Shown one piece after another: positions 19,833-29,411 of a stretch of DNA of 64,000 nucleotides. Source of the stretch: Arcobacter defluvii. GTDB taxonomy: Bacteria; Campylobacterota; Campylobacteria; Campylobacterales; Arcobacteraceae. Location of the stretch: assembly GCF_013201725.1 (NCBI RefSeq), contig NZ_CP053835.1, forward strand, positions 496,001-560,000, written 5' to 3'. Position 1 is the stretch's first letter, and every line of letters starts with the position of its first letter. Below the pieces are notes generated by a model. It did not search any database and was not told where the DNA came from. It was given only the letters and a program-made list of their open reading frames with translations. The position numbers and the translations under genes were made by a program.

Positions 19833-19841
19833 TGATATAAT
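19833..19841 (+). promoter_or_regulatory. Extended -10 promoter for the gene at 19882
   Basis: TGATATAAT is a TG-extended -10 (TATAAT at 19836-19841) 40 bases before the ATG and downstream of the secF terminator, so the next gene has its own promoter. Confidence 0.55.
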
Positions 19842-19881
19842 AAGAATTAAATTAATTAAAAATACTTATAAAGAAGAGATA

Positions 19882-20376
19882 ATGGAAGAAGATATTAAAA
19901 ATAATTCTATATATAAAAATTTAAAATATAAATTTGATTTGATTACATCGAATGGTGGAAAAAGTTGGCTTTTAGCTTTAAATTGGATTTTAGTTTTAGA
20001 GTTTTTATCTTCGATTATTGAATATGAATTTTTGGATATATCGAAAAAATATATTGAGTATGTTCCTGATGGATTATTAAAAGAATTATTAGTTGCTCTT
20101 ATGATAGTTCTTTTTATTTGGTATAGTATATATAACTTTATTTTTATGAAAAAAGAACAATTCTTCGTTTTTACACTTTATTTATCAGTATGTTTTTATC
20201 TTTTAGTTACACATGATTTATCTTTTAACCTCCTATTTCATAATTTAAATATTTTAGAAATTTTAAAAGATGGTTTTGGTTTTTATGTAATTATTCAAAT
20301 ATTATTGAAAGTTATAATATTTTATCTTATATATAAAATGATAATTGCTTTAAAAAATAGAAATAAGATTCTTTAA
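19882..20376 (+). CDS. Four-helix membrane protein of unknown function
   Basis: 164 residues with four predicted membrane helices (about 20-45, 65-90, 93-112, 128-152) and a lysine-rich start and end, typical of an inner-membrane protein with cytoplasmic termini. I recognise no family. GAAGAGATA precedes the ATG. It has its own promoter after the secF terminator and interrupts what in relatives is a continuous secF-leuS run. It could be a sensor-less membrane protein or a small transporter partner; nothing in the sequence decides. Confidence 0.7.
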   Translation: MEEDIKNNSIYKNLKYKFDLITSNGGKSWLLALNWILVLEFLSSIIEYEFLDISKKYIEYVPDGLLKELLVALMIVLFIWYSIYNFIFMKKEQFFVFTLYLSVCFYLLVTHDLSFNLLFHNLNILEILKDGFGFYVIIQILLKVIIFYLIYKMIIALKNRNKIL

Positions 20377-20453
20377 CAAAGTTACTATAACAGCATTTTT
20401 TTATCATTTTTTAGCTAATATATTTGCCTTAATAAAAAGCAAAAAGGATAAAA

Positions 20454-20798
20454 ATGGATTGGGGTAAAGTAACCTATATTTTCTTTTCACTAATGTCTTT
20501 AACTACAACAGCAGGGTTTTTATACGAACCAAATGCTATAGCATTATTTATTGCAGCTGGTGTAAATGTTATTTCAACAATACTTAAACTTGGTGTTAAA
20601 AATTTACTTGCAGCAGAATTGCTAGCTAGTTCATTGGTTGCTGATTTACACCTAATTCCAGCCTTTATGGTATTAACATTTACAGATAATTTAGCACTAA
20701 CAATTTCACTTGCAATTGGTGCAATAGTTGCGAATATTTTTTCAATTGCTTTAGCTTTAATTGAAAGTGCAAAAAGTCAAGACAAGGAAGATTTTTAA
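20454..20798 (+). CDS. DUF6394-like small membrane protein
   Basis: 114-residue hydrophobic protein with three to four membrane helices (about 5-25, 28-48, 58-80, 84-104), rich in Ala, Leu and Thr. The pattern [23 protein letters not shown] fits what I recall of the Campylobacterota family DUF6394. The function is unknown. The ribosome site AAAAAGGATAAAA is strong. Its stop overlaps the leuS ATG by one base, so it is coupled to leuS and likely expressed at housekeeping level. Confidence 0.7.
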   Translation: MDWGKVTYIFFSLMSLTTTAGFLYEPNAIALFIAAGVNVISTILKLGVKNLLAAELLASSLVADLHLIPAFMVLTFTDNLALTISLAIGAIVANIFSIALALIESAKSQDKEDF

Positions 20799-23263
20799 TG
20801 GAATATAATTCAAAAGATATTGAAAAAAAATGGCAAAATTTTTGGAGTGAGAATCAATCTTTTGAGCCAAGTGATGATTTAACAAAAGAAAAAAAATATA
20901 TTTTAAGTATGTTTCCTTATCCAAGTGGAAGAATACATATGGGACATGTTAGAAATTATTGTTTAGGTGATGCTTTTGCTAGACATTTTAGAAAAAATAA
21001 TTTCAATGTTTTACACCCAATTGGATGGGATAGTTTTGGAATGCCTGCTGAAAATGCAGCTATAAAACATAAACTTCATCCAAAAAAATGGACTTATGAA
21101 AATATAGATTATATGAGAGATGAATTGAAATCTTTAGGATTATCTTTTTCTGAAACTAGAGAATTTGCAACAAGTGATGAACTTTATACAAGATGGGAAC
21201 AAGAATTTATCATCAAAATGTACGAAGCAGGAATAATCTATAGAAAATCAGCAACAGTAAACTGGTGTCCACATGATTTAACAGTTCTAGCAAATGAACA
21301 GCTTGAAGATGGATGCTGTTGGAGATGTGGAACTGAAGTTGTGCAAAAAGAGATGCCTGGATATTATATAGCTATTACAAAATATGCACAAGAATTACTT
21401 GATGATTTACAATTATTAAAAAATGATTGGCCTTCTCAAGTTTTAACAATGCAAGAAAATTGGATAGGAAGAAGTGAAGGTTTAGAGTTTAAGTTTGAAT
21501 TATCAAACGAATCAAAAGCAAAATTAGAAAGATCATTTAGCAAATATTTTGTATTTACAACAAGACCTGATACGATTTATGGAGTTTCTTATTCAGCACT
21601 TGCACCAGAACATCCAATTGTAAAATATATAGTTGAAAAAAATCTTTTACCAGAAAATAAAATAAAAGCTATAAAAGATATGCAAAAAATTCCAGAAAGG
21701 GATAGAGCAACTCAAGAAAAAGAGGGAGTTTCTTTAGAAATTGATGTTATGCATCCATTAACAGGAGAAAGAATACCTGTTTGGGTTGCAAATTTTGTAT
21801 TAAGCTCTTATGGTGGTGGTGCTGTTATGGCAGTTCCAGCTCATGATCAAAGAGATTTTGAATTTGCAAAAAAATATAATTTACCAATTAAACAAGTAAT
21901 AGTTGGAAGTGAAGGAATTATTGAAAATTTAACTGAAGCATTTACAGGTGAAGGTACACTAATTGATAGTGAAAGTTTTACAGGACTTCCTAATACAAAA
22001 GCTAAAAAAGCAATAATTTATCATTTTGAACAGAATTCTTCAGGAATTAAACAAATTAACTATAAATTAAGAGATTGGGGAGTTTCAAGACAAAGATATT
22101 GGGGAGCTCCAATTCCATTTGTTCATTGTCCTGATTGTGGATTAGTTCCTGAAAAATCTGAAAATCTTCCTATTGCATTACCTGAAGATGTAGAAATTAC
22201 AGGAGAAGGAAATCCACTTGATTCTCATCCAACATGGAAACATTGTTCTTGTCCAAAATGTGGGAAACCAGCAGTTAGAGAAACAGATACTTTAGATACA
22301 TTTGTTCAATCATCTTGGTACTTCTTAAGATATGCAACTAATCCAAAAGTTTGGAATGAAGTTGGTATTTCTAAATCTGATAGTGATTATTGGATGGATG
22401 TTGACCAATATATTGGTGGAATTGAACATGCAATTTTACATCTTTTATATGCAAGATTTTTTACAAAAGTATTAAATGATTTAGGATATACAAATTCAAG
22501 AGAACCTTTTAAAAGATTACTTACTCAAGGAATGGTTCTTAAAGATGGTGCAAAAATGTCTAAATCAAAAGGAAATGTTGTAGATCCTGATTCAATTATT
22601 GATAAATATGGTGCTGATACAGCAAGATTATTTATGATGTTTGCAGCTCCTCCAACAAAAGAGTTAGAATGGAATGATAGTGCTGTTGATGGTGCTTATA
22701 GATTTATTAAAAAGTTCTTTGAAAGAGCAGAAAATGTAACTGAAAATGGATTGAAAAACTTTAAATCAATAAATCATTCTTCATTAAACAAAGAAGAAAA
22801 AGAAGCTAGAAAAAAAGTTTATGAAGCTTTAGTAAAATCAAATGAAGTATTTACAAAAACTTATACATTTAATACTTTAATTGCTTCTTCAATGGAAGCT
22901 TTAAATGCACTTCAAGCACAAAAAAATGAAGCTGTTTGGACAGAAGGATATTATATTTTAACAAATATTTTAGAACCAGTTATTCCACATACTTCTTGGG
23001 AATTATCAAACGAGTTATTTAAACTTGAGAATTTTGATGGAAAACTTGAAGTTAAAGAAGAAGTATTTAAATTAGAATCTATTGTTTTAGCAGTTACAAT
23101 TAATGGTAAAAAAAGATGTGAAATCGAAGTTACACCTGATGCTTCAAAAGAAGAGATTTTAGCTCAAGCAAAAATTGCCTCTGCTAAATGGTTAGGTGAT
23201 TCTGAATTAATTAAAGAAATAGTTGTTCCAAATAAATTGGTTAACTTTGTAATAAAAGGATAA
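20798..23263 (+). CDS. leuS: Leucyl-tRNA synthetase
   Basis: Class I synthetase, 821 residues. The HIGH-type site is [15 protein letters not shown] and the KMSKS loop is [14 protein letters not shown]. The CP1 editing domain has TTRPDTIYG and a later [10 protein letters not shown] cysteine cluster in the zinc domain (CPDCG ... CPKCG) is intact. Its start overlaps the DUF6394 stop. lptE follows after 8 bases, the conserved leuS-lptE pairing. Confidence 0.97.
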   Translation: MEYNSKDIEKKWQNFWSENQSFEPSDDLTKEKKYILSMFPYPSGRIHMGHVRNYCLGDAFARHFRKNNFNVLHPIGWDSFGMPAENAAIKHKLHPKKWTYENIDYMRDELKSLGLSFSETREFATSDELYTRWEQEFIIKMYEAGIIYRKSATVNWCPHDLTVLANEQLEDGCCWRCGTEVVQKEMPGYYIAITKYAQELLDDLQLLKNDWPSQVLTMQENWIGRSEGLEFKFELSNESKAKLERSFSKYFVFTTRPDTIYGVSYSALAPEHPIVKYIVEKNLLPENKIKAIKDMQKIPERDRATQEKEGVSLEIDVMHPLTGERIPVWVANFVLSSYGGGAVMAVPAHDQRDFEFAKKYNLPIKQVIVGSEGIIENLTEAFTGEGTLIDSESFTGLPNTKAKKAIIYHFEQNSSGIKQINYKLRDWGVSRQRYWGAPIPFVHCPDCGLVPEKSENLPIALPEDVEITGEGNPLDSHPTWKHCSCPKCGKPAVRETDTLDTFVQSSWYFLRYATNPKVWNEVGISKSDSDYWMDVDQYIGGIEHAILHLLYARFFTKVLNDLGYTNSREPFKRLLTQGMVLKDGAKMSKSKGNVVDPDSIIDKYGADTARLFMMFAAPPTKELEWNDSAVDGAYRFIKKFFERAENVTENGLKNFKSINHSSLNKEEKEARKKVYEALVKSNEVFTKTYTFNTLIASSMEALNALQAQKNEAVWTEGYYILTNILEPVIPHTSWELSNELFKLENFDGKLEVKEEVFKLESIVLAVTINGKKRCEIEVTPDASKEEILAQAKIASAKWLGDSELIKEIVVPNKLVNFVIKG

Positions 23264-23271
23264 TAACAATC

Positions 23272-23796
23272 ATGTATATTTCTAAAAATTTGCTATTTTT
23301 TGTTTTTACAATTAGTTTAGCTTTTTTATTTAATGCTTGTGGATACAAACCATCAAGTTATTATGCAAAAAAAGAGATGGATGGAAATGTTTTTGTAAAA
23401 TTGGATGTTAGTTTAGAAGATCCTAAAAACTCTGTATTAGTAAAAGATGCTGTAAATAAAATTTTAATTCAAAAACTTGATTCAAAATTAGTAAATGATG
23501 AAAAAGATGCAGATGTTATTATGAATTTAGGTATTAATTCTGTAAGAATATCTACACTTCAATATGATAAAGAGGGGTATAATAAATTATATAAAGCTGA
23601 AGTGGTTATAAAAATAAATTATTATAGAAAAGATGATGGAAAAAGAAAATCATTTACTGTTGATGGAGAGTATGATTTCGCTATTGATAAAGATACAACG
23701 ATAACAGATACTAATAGATTTGAAGCAATTACAAATGCTTCAAGTAAAGCAGTTGATGAAATATTATCAAAAATAGCAGTTTCATCTTTTAGATAA
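23272..23796 (+). CDS. lptE: LPS-assembly lipoprotein LptE
   Basis: Outer-membrane lipoprotein that plugs LptD during lipopolysaccharide insertion. The signal peptide ends in LFNAC, a lipobox with Cys23; the mature protein begins CGYKPSSYYAKK, as in LptE homologues. At 174 residues the length is normal. Sequence conservation in this family is low, so the call rests on the lipobox, the CGYKP start and the position directly after leuS. folC begins one base after its stop. Confidence 0.82.
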   Translation: MYISKNLLFFVFTISLAFLFNACGYKPSSYYAKKEMDGNVFVKLDVSLEDPKNSVLVKDAVNKILIQKLDSKLVNDEKDADVIMNLGINSVRISTLQYDKEGYNKLYKAEVVIKINYYRKDDGKRKSFTVDGEYDFAIDKDTTITDTNRFEAITNASSKAVDEILSKIAVSSFR

Positions 23797-23797
23797 A

Positions 23798-24970
23798 ATG
23801 ATGGTTGATTTAAAAAAAGCAAATTTAGAAGAGTTTTTAAAATATAAAACTCTTTATTATGACAAGATAGATTTTACAGTTGTAAAATCTTCTTGGGATA
23901 AACTTTCAACTAAAATAAAACTTCCTTTTGTTATTCATATTGTTGGAACAAATGGAAAAGGAAGCACTGGAAGATTCTTATCACATTATTTATATAAAAA
24001 AGATTACAAAGTTTTACACTACAGTTCGCCTCATATTTTAAAATTCAATGAAAGAATTTGGATAAATGGAAGTGATGTTAGTGATGAAAATTTGGAACTT
24101 GCCCATAAATTTTTACAAGAACTATTTGATATAGAGCTTTTACAAAAATTAACTTATTTTGAATATACAACACTATTGGCTTTTTATTTATCAAAAGATT
24201 TTGATTATTTAGTTTTAGAAGCTGGACTTGGTGGAGAATTTGATGCAACAAATGTTGTTCCAAATGATATTTCACTTATAACAACAATAGGACTTGACCA
24301 TCAAAGTTTTTTAGGAAATACAGTTGAAGAAATTGCAGCTACAAAAATGCGTTCAGTTGATAATAAAATGATTGTAGGTTATCAAGTTTTTGATGAAGTT
24401 TCTAAAACTGCTTATAAAGTTAAAGAGCAAATAAAACAACAAAGAAATAGAGATATTGAAATCATTGAAGTTAAAGAGTTTGATAAATACTCTTTAAATG
24501 ATAAGTTTGCTTCATATTTAAAAAGAAATTTACATTTAGTGATAGCTTGTTTGAATGAGTTGAAAATACCGCTTGACTTAAAACTTTTTGATGATACACC
24601 ACTTTTTGGAAGATGTCAAAAAATTTTGCCAAATATAACTATTGATGTTGGGCATAATCCACTAGCAGCACAAGTTATCGTAAATGAATTTAAAGATAAA
24701 AAAGTAAATCTTATTTATAACTCTTATGGTGATAAAGATTATGAAACAGTTTTAAAAATATTAAAACCTATAATAAAAAAAATAACAATCATAGAACTTA
24801 ATGATAAAAGAATAGTAAAAAAAGAAGAGTTAGAAAAAGTTATTAAACAATTAAATTTGATGAAAGAAGAAACTATTAAAATAGAAGAAAATGAAGAGTA
24901 TTTAGTTTTTGGTTCATTTTTAGTTGTTGAAAAATTTTTATCTTTGATTGGTTATGATGGAAACGCTTGA
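23798..24970 (+). CDS. folC: Folylpolyglutamate / dihydrofolate synthase
   Basis: Mur-ligase-fold enzyme that adds glutamate to dihydropteroate and folates. Visible are the P-loop HIVGTNGKGST, SSPHILKFNERIWING, the EAGLGGEFDATNVV block and DHQSFLGNTVEEIAATK. The 390 residues are slightly under the usual 420. Two adjacent ATGs (23798, 23801) make the first residue uncertain. The 3' end overlaps the following primase-helicase gene by 17 bases. Confidence 0.93.
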   Translation: MMVDLKKANLEEFLKYKTLYYDKIDFTVVKSSWDKLSTKIKLPFVIHIVGTNGKGSTGRFLSHYLYKKDYKVLHYSSPHILKFNERIWINGSDVSDENLELAHKFLQELFDIELLQKLTYFEYTTLLAFYLSKDFDYLVLEAGLGGEFDATNVVPNDISLITTIGLDHQSFLGNTVEEIAATKMRSVDNKMIVGYQVFDEVSKTAYKVKEQIKQQRNRDIEIIEVKEFDKYSLNDKFASYLKRNLHLVIACLNELKIPLDLKLFDDTPLFGRCQKILPNITIDVGHNPLAAQVIVNEFKDKKVNLIYNSYGDKDYETVLKILKPIIKKITIIELNDKRIVKKEELEKVIKQLNLMKEETIKIEENEEYLVFGSFLVVEKFLSLIGYDGNA

Positions 24971-27080
24971 AAAAAGATTAGAAGAACTTTATATTCAAAA
25001 AAATAAAATTGAAGAAGAAATTGAACTTTTAAAAGAACAAATTAAAGAAAAAGAAATATTCAAAAATAGAAAAAGAACATTTTCAAAAGATGAAAAAATA
25101 GAACTTTTTAAATCTTTATTTGTTTCAAGATTTGATATTTATGCAAAAAAATGGATAAGTAAAGATGGTCTAAAGCAAGGATTTTTCCCTGTTACAAAAA
25201 CTTTTCAAGGTGAAGATTATCTACCTTTAACTAATTATGAAATTGAAGAGCATTTAAGAGGAAATATTTTTTTAGCTACATATGCAATAAATCAAAAAAA
25301 TATGTCAAAGTTTGTCGTTTTTGAAATAGCTGATGAAGATAAATTTAAACTTCAAATAACACTAAATTCTTTAAATATAAAAGCTTATTATGAGTTGAGT
25401 TCGTATAACTCTTTACTTGTATGGATATTTTTAGAAGAAGAAATTTCTTCTAAAATAGTTTTTAACTTTTCTTTATATATTTTAAAAAAAGCAAATATTA
25501 GTGCAAAAACTTATCCAAATAAAGAGTTTGCGACAAAAGAAAATTTAGGAAATTCTCTTGAACTTCCACTCCATTTAAAGCATAGAGATAAAAATAGAAC
25601 AATTTTTATTGATATGAATACAAATAAAATCTATGAAGATCAATGGAATATTTTAGCAAATGTCTCTAAAGTTTCAAAACAAGTAATAGCTAATTTTGCA
25701 GATGTTCCAAGTTCTTCAAGTGTAGAAAAGAACTTAAAGAAGATTGATTTCCCACTTCAAAATATTGAGATGATTTTAGAAGATTATATTTATATTCCAA
25801 CTTATAATCTATCAAAATCTTTAATTAGTAAATTAAAATCTTTTGCAACTTTTGAAAATCCACAAATAAAAGTGTTATTGAGTTTAAGAAAACCACTTTA
25901 TAATACTCCAAAATATATAAAATCTTATGAAGAAAATGAAAAATATTTACTTCTTCCTCGAGGATTAAAAGAACAAATTATTGATTTTTTTAATGAAAAT
26001 GCAGTTTCATTTTCATTTACAGATAAAAGAGTTCTAAATAAAATTGAAACAAAAAAAGTAACTTTTAATTTAAGACCAGAACAAAATGATGCAATAAAAG
26101 AGATAAAAAAATCTGATTATTCTATTTGTGTTGCACCTCCTGGCTTTGGAAAAACTTTACTTGGAGCAAAAATATTTGAATTAAGAGCTTGCTCAACGCT
26201 TATTATTGTAAACAAAAATATGCTTTTAAATCAGTGGATTGAAAGATTTGTGGATTATTTTGGATACTCTAAAAAGGATATAGGATACTTAGGAAAAGGT
26301 CATAATAAATTAAATGGTCAAATTGATGTTGCAACAATGCAAAGTTTAAAGAATGATCCAAAAATTATAGAAAATTACTCTTTTGTGATTGTTGATGAAT
26401 GTCATCATATTCCAGCACTTACTTTTGAACAAATAATAAAAGCATTTAAAGGTAGATATATTTTAGGACTTAGTGCAACTCCTAATAGAAAAGATGAATT
26501 ACAACCAATTTTATATCAACAATTAGGTGAAATATCTTATGAATATAAAAAGAAAAGAACTCACACTAATAAACTACAAATAATCAGAACAGAGTTTGTA
26601 AGTAATGCTGATAACTATGGAACTATAATAAATGAACTATGTTTGGATGAAAATAGAAATAATTTAATAATTGATGCAATAAAAACTAATATTGAAAGAA
26701 AAATTTTAGTTTTAACTGATAGAATAGAACATATAAATATTTTAGAAAATTTATTGCAAAAAAATAATATTGACTATATTTGTGTTCATGGAAGCCAAAA
26801 TAAAAAAGAACAAGTTGAAAATATGAATTTAGTAAAATCCAAATCTTTGATACTTGCAACCACATCATATTTTGGTGAAGGAATAGATTTTCCACATTTA
26901 AATACTATTATGTTTGCCACACCAATCTCTTATTATGGAAGATTAATACAATATTTAGGACGAATTGGACGTGGAAATCAAGAGTGTATAGCAATAGATT
27001 TTTTAGATTCAAAAAATGCGATGTTAAATTCAGCCTATAAAAAAAGATTAGAAGGCTATAAACAAATGCATTATAAATAG
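24954..27080 (+). CDS. TOTE-type primase-like / SF2 helicase protein
   Basis: 708-residue fusion. An N-terminal coiled coil (about 1-40) leads into a domain resembling the archaeo-eukaryotic primase of TOTE conflict systems: FVSRFDIYAKKW near 50, YLPLTNYEIEEHLRG near 85 and NRTIFIDMNTNKIYEDQW near 215. The catalytic Asp pair expected in this fold appears as E124 and A126 (FEIADED), and the expected His before VWIF is L155, so primase activity is doubtful. The C-terminal half is an intact SF2 helicase: PPGFGKT (K400), DECH (481-484), SATPNR and QYLGRIGRG. The start is the ATG at 24954; the TTG at 24948 is less likely. It overlaps folC and sits in a housekeeping run, not a transposon. Confidence 0.78.
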   Translation: MMETLEKRLEELYIQKNKIEEEIELLKEQIKEKEIFKNRKRTFSKDEKIELFKSLFVSRFDIYAKKWISKDGLKQGFFPVTKTFQGEDYLPLTNYEIEEHLRGNIFLATYAINQKNMSKFVVFEIADEDKFKLQITLNSLNIKAYYELSSYNSLLVWIFLEEEISSKIVFNFSLYILKKANISAKTYPNKEFATKENLGNSLELPLHLKHRDKNRTIFIDMNTNKIYEDQWNILANVSKVSKQVIANFADVPSSSSVEKNLKKIDFPLQNIEMILEDYIYIPTYNLSKSLISKLKSFATFENPQIKVLLSLRKPLYNTPKYIKSYEENEKYLLLPRGLKEQIIDFFNENAVSFSFTDKRVLNKIETKKVTFNLRPEQNDAIKEIKKSDYSICVAPPGFGKTLLGAKIFELRACSTLIIVNKNMLLNQWIERFVDYFGYSKKDIGYLGKGHNKLNGQIDVATMQSLKNDPKIIENYSFVIVDECHHIPALTFEQIIKAFKGRYILGLSATPNRKDELQPILYQQLGEISYEYKKKRTHTNKLQIIRTEFVSNADNYGTIINELCLDENRNNLIIDAIKTNIERKILVLTDRIEHINILENLLQKNNIDYICVHGSQNKKEQVENMNLVKSKSLILATTSYFGEGIDFPHLNTIMFATPISYYGRLIQYLGRIGRGNQECIAIDFLDSKNAMLNSAYKKRLEGYKQMHYK

Positions 27081-27097
27081 ATTATAAAAGGAGTTCT

Positions 27098-28729
27098 ATG
27101 TTAGGGATTATTGTTACAGCAACATCAATTGCACTTATATTAAATTTGATATTAAAAAAAGTTCATTTACCAACAATTATAGGTTATATATTAACAGGAA
27201 CAATTATTGCTTATACTTTTAATCTTCATGAAGCTGTAAATAATCATGATTTAAGAGAAATAGCTGAGTTTGGTGTAGTATTTTTGATGTTTACAATAGG
27301 TTTAGAGTTCTCTTTAAGTCATTTAAAAAAGATGAAAAGAGAAGTATTTTTTACAGGAAGTTTACAAATAATAATAACAGCGTTTTTCGTTTTTTTAATT
27401 GCAAAGTATATTCTTGGATTTGAAACACAAACTTCTTTGATAATAGGTACAGCACTTTCTTTATCTTCAACAGCAATAGTTTTAAAAACATTTAATGAAA
27501 CAAAAGAGATAACAAAACCTTATGGACGAAGAGTTTTAGGTATTTTAATTATGCAAGATATTGCAGTAATTCCTATTTTACTTATGATTTCATTTTTTTC
27601 TATGACAGATGAAGGTTCTTTAGTTTTTGCTATCAGTAAAACAGTAATTGCAGCAGCAGTTTTATTAGCTTTATTATATTTTAGTGGTAAATATTTACTT
27701 GAACCATTTTTAAGATATGTATCTGCAACTAGATCAGATGAATTATTTGTAGCTTCAGTTTTATTATTAGCTGTTGGTTCTGCTTATTTAGCTTATTATT
27801 TTGGCTTTTCATATTCACTTGGAGCATTTATAGCAGGTATGATGATAGCTGAAACGAAATTTAAACATCAAGTTGAAGCGGATTTGATTCCATTTAGAAA
27901 TATTCTTTTAGGAGTTTTCTTTATTACTGTTGGTATGCAAATAAACTTTAAAATAATTTCAGATTACATCTTAATAATTTTAGTTTTATTACCTCTTGTT
28001 ATGGCTTTAAAATTTGCAGTTATTTATGTGTTAGTACGATATGAAGATAATAAAAGAGTTGCTTTTAAAACAGCACTATCTTTGATTCAAATAGGAGAAT
28101 TTTCACTTGCAATCTTAGAATTAGCAAGAAGTCAAAGTTTGATTGACCCAACATATTCTCAAATATTGATTGTTACAATTGTAATATCTATGATTTTAAC
28201 ACCAATTATTTTGAAGAATTTATCAAAAGCTGCAGCAAAATTAATTCCTGAAGATGTTATGATGATAACAAATACTTATAACGTTTCAGAAGATACAGAA
28301 AATCACGTAATTGTTTTAGGATACGGAAGATTTGGACAAGCAATAGTTGATGAATTAAAAGCATTCGGACAAAAATATGTTATTTTAGAACACAATGTAA
28401 AATTTTATCAAGTAGGAAAAGACAAAGGTGAACCAATAGTTTTTGGAAATGCTGCACAAAAACATATTTTAAATTCTTTAAATATTACAAAAGCATCGGC
28501 TGTAATTGTTGCAGTTAATAATCCTGAGATTTTACATTTAATATGTGAAGCAGTTGGTGAGTTAACACATAATAGTAAAACTATAGTAAACGTTACAACA
28601 CAAGATGAAAAAGAATCTTTAGAAAATCTAAATTTAGAACATATAATAGTAGCTACAAATCAGATAGCAAAAGCTGTTGTTGATGAAGTTATGTATTGTA
28701 GATTGGACAATAGTAAAGATTACTATTAA
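27098..28729 (+). CDS. Kef-type monovalent cation:proton antiporter with TrkA-N domain
   Basis: CPA2-family inner-membrane antiporter, 543 residues. About eleven membrane helices (1-385) include LPTIIGYILTGT and SLSSTAIVLK, family landmarks. A cytosolic RCK/TrkA-N domain follows, with the nucleotide-binding VIVLGYGRFGQAIVDEL (about 405-420). It probably moves K+ or Na+ against protons under nucleotide control. The ribosome site AAAGGAG is strong. There is no KefF/G-type partner nearby, so glutathione gating is not indicated. Confidence 0.88.
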   Translation: MLGIIVTATSIALILNLILKKVHLPTIIGYILTGTIIAYTFNLHEAVNNHDLREIAEFGVVFLMFTIGLEFSLSHLKKMKREVFFTGSLQIIITAFFVFLIAKYILGFETQTSLIIGTALSLSSTAIVLKTFNETKEITKPYGRRVLGILIMQDIAVIPILLMISFFSMTDEGSLVFAISKTVIAAAVLLALLYFSGKYLLEPFLRYVSATRSDELFVASVLLLAVGSAYLAYYFGFSYSLGAFIAGMMIAETKFKHQVEADLIPFRNILLGVFFITVGMQINFKIISDYILIILVLLPLVMALKFAVIYVLVRYEDNKRVAFKTALSLIQIGEFSLAILELARSQSLIDPTYSQILIVTIVISMILTPIILKNLSKAAAKLIPEDVMMITNTYNVSEDTENHVIVLGYGRFGQAIVDELKAFGQKYVILEHNVKFYQVGKDKGEPIVFGNAAQKHILNSLNITKASAVIVAVNNPEILHLICEAVGELTHNSKTIVNVTTQDEKESLENLNLEHIIVATNQIAKAVVDEVMYCRLDNSKDYY

Positions 28730-28773
28730 AAAAATGTATAATTTGTATTAATAAAATTAATATAAGTATTTAT

Positions 28774-28779
28774 TATAAT
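28774..28779 (+). promoter_or_regulatory. Candidate -10 element for the rhodanese gene
   Basis: TATAAT lies 75 bases before the ATG at 28855, giving a leader of about 68 bases. That leader holds a 6-bp hairpin (TTACTG/CAGTAA, 28814-28829) just upstream of the AAGGAGAG ribosome site. Confidence 0.4.
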
Positions 28780-28854
28780 TTAAACTAAGTTCATATAGAC
28801 TCTATTTAACTAATTACTGAAATCAGTAAGAGGTTTTTATATAAGGAGAGAGAT

Positions 28855-29370
28855 ATGAAATTAGGAAAAGTTTTATTAACAGCTGGATTTTTAGCATCAA
28901 CTATGTTTGCTGCTGATTTTGTTAATTATCATAATTTAACAACAAAATTAAAAGAAGAAGCAAAAAAAGATGGACTTTATGCAACTACTCAAGAAGTAAA
29001 AGATGCATTAACAAAAAGTGATTGGGCTGTTGTTGATGTAAGAACTATGGAAGAGTGGTCAGCAGCTGCTATTAAAGGTTCTCAAAGAGTAGGACGTGAA
29101 GCACCTGAAAAAGCTTTAGAAAATATTGTTTTAGATGACAATGAAAAGTTTGTAAAAACAAATTTAATAGTTGTTTGTAATACAGCGGCAAGAGCATCGC
29201 TTGAAGCTCAAGCTTTTAGACAAATGGGATTTAACACTGTAAAAATTTATGGAATTAATAAATGGATAGATGAGTGTAATCCTGTAGTTACAAAATATAC
29301 ATCAGGTGAAGATAAAGAAGGAACAAAAACTAAGTTTGGTAATTATTACGCTGAACACTGTAAAAAATAG
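28855..29370 (+). CDS. Periplasmic rhodanese-like protein
   Basis: 171 residues. A signal peptide ends in STMFA. The rhodanese fold shows WAVVDVRTMEEW, then the active-site loop CNTAARAS with Cys108 and the C-terminal GINKWIDECNPV. Cys108 would carry a persulfide. The export signal places it in the periplasm, where such proteins handle thiosulfate or polysulfide sulfur. A strong AAGGAGAG site precedes the ATG. It is monocistronic with a good terminator. The physiological sulfur donor is not readable. Confidence 0.87.
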   Translation: MKLGKVLLTAGFLASTMFAADFVNYHNLTTKLKEEAKKDGLYATTQEVKDALTKSDWAVVDVRTMEEWSAAAIKGSQRVGREAPEKALENIVLDDNEKFVKTNLIVVCNTAARASLEAQAFRQMGFNTVKIYGINKWIDECNPVVTKYTSGEDKEGTKTKFGNYYAEHCKK

Positions 29371-29380
29371 TTAGAAGAGT

Positions 29381-29411
29381 AGAAAAAGAGTGAAAATATT
29401 ACTCTTTTTCT
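29381..29411. terminator. Bidirectional terminator between the rhodanese and acyltransferase genes
   Basis: A perfect 11-bp stem AGAAAAAGAGT/ACTCTTTTTCT spans a 9-nt loop, with A and T runs on either arm, between two convergent genes. It overlaps the last codons of the minus-strand gene. Confidence 0.78.

Noticed and set aside
24954-27080. Restriction enzyme subunit
   Set aside because: The SF2 motor alone resembles type I/III subunits, but no methylase, specificity or nuclease partner is present and the N-terminal domain fits TOTE primase-like sequences.
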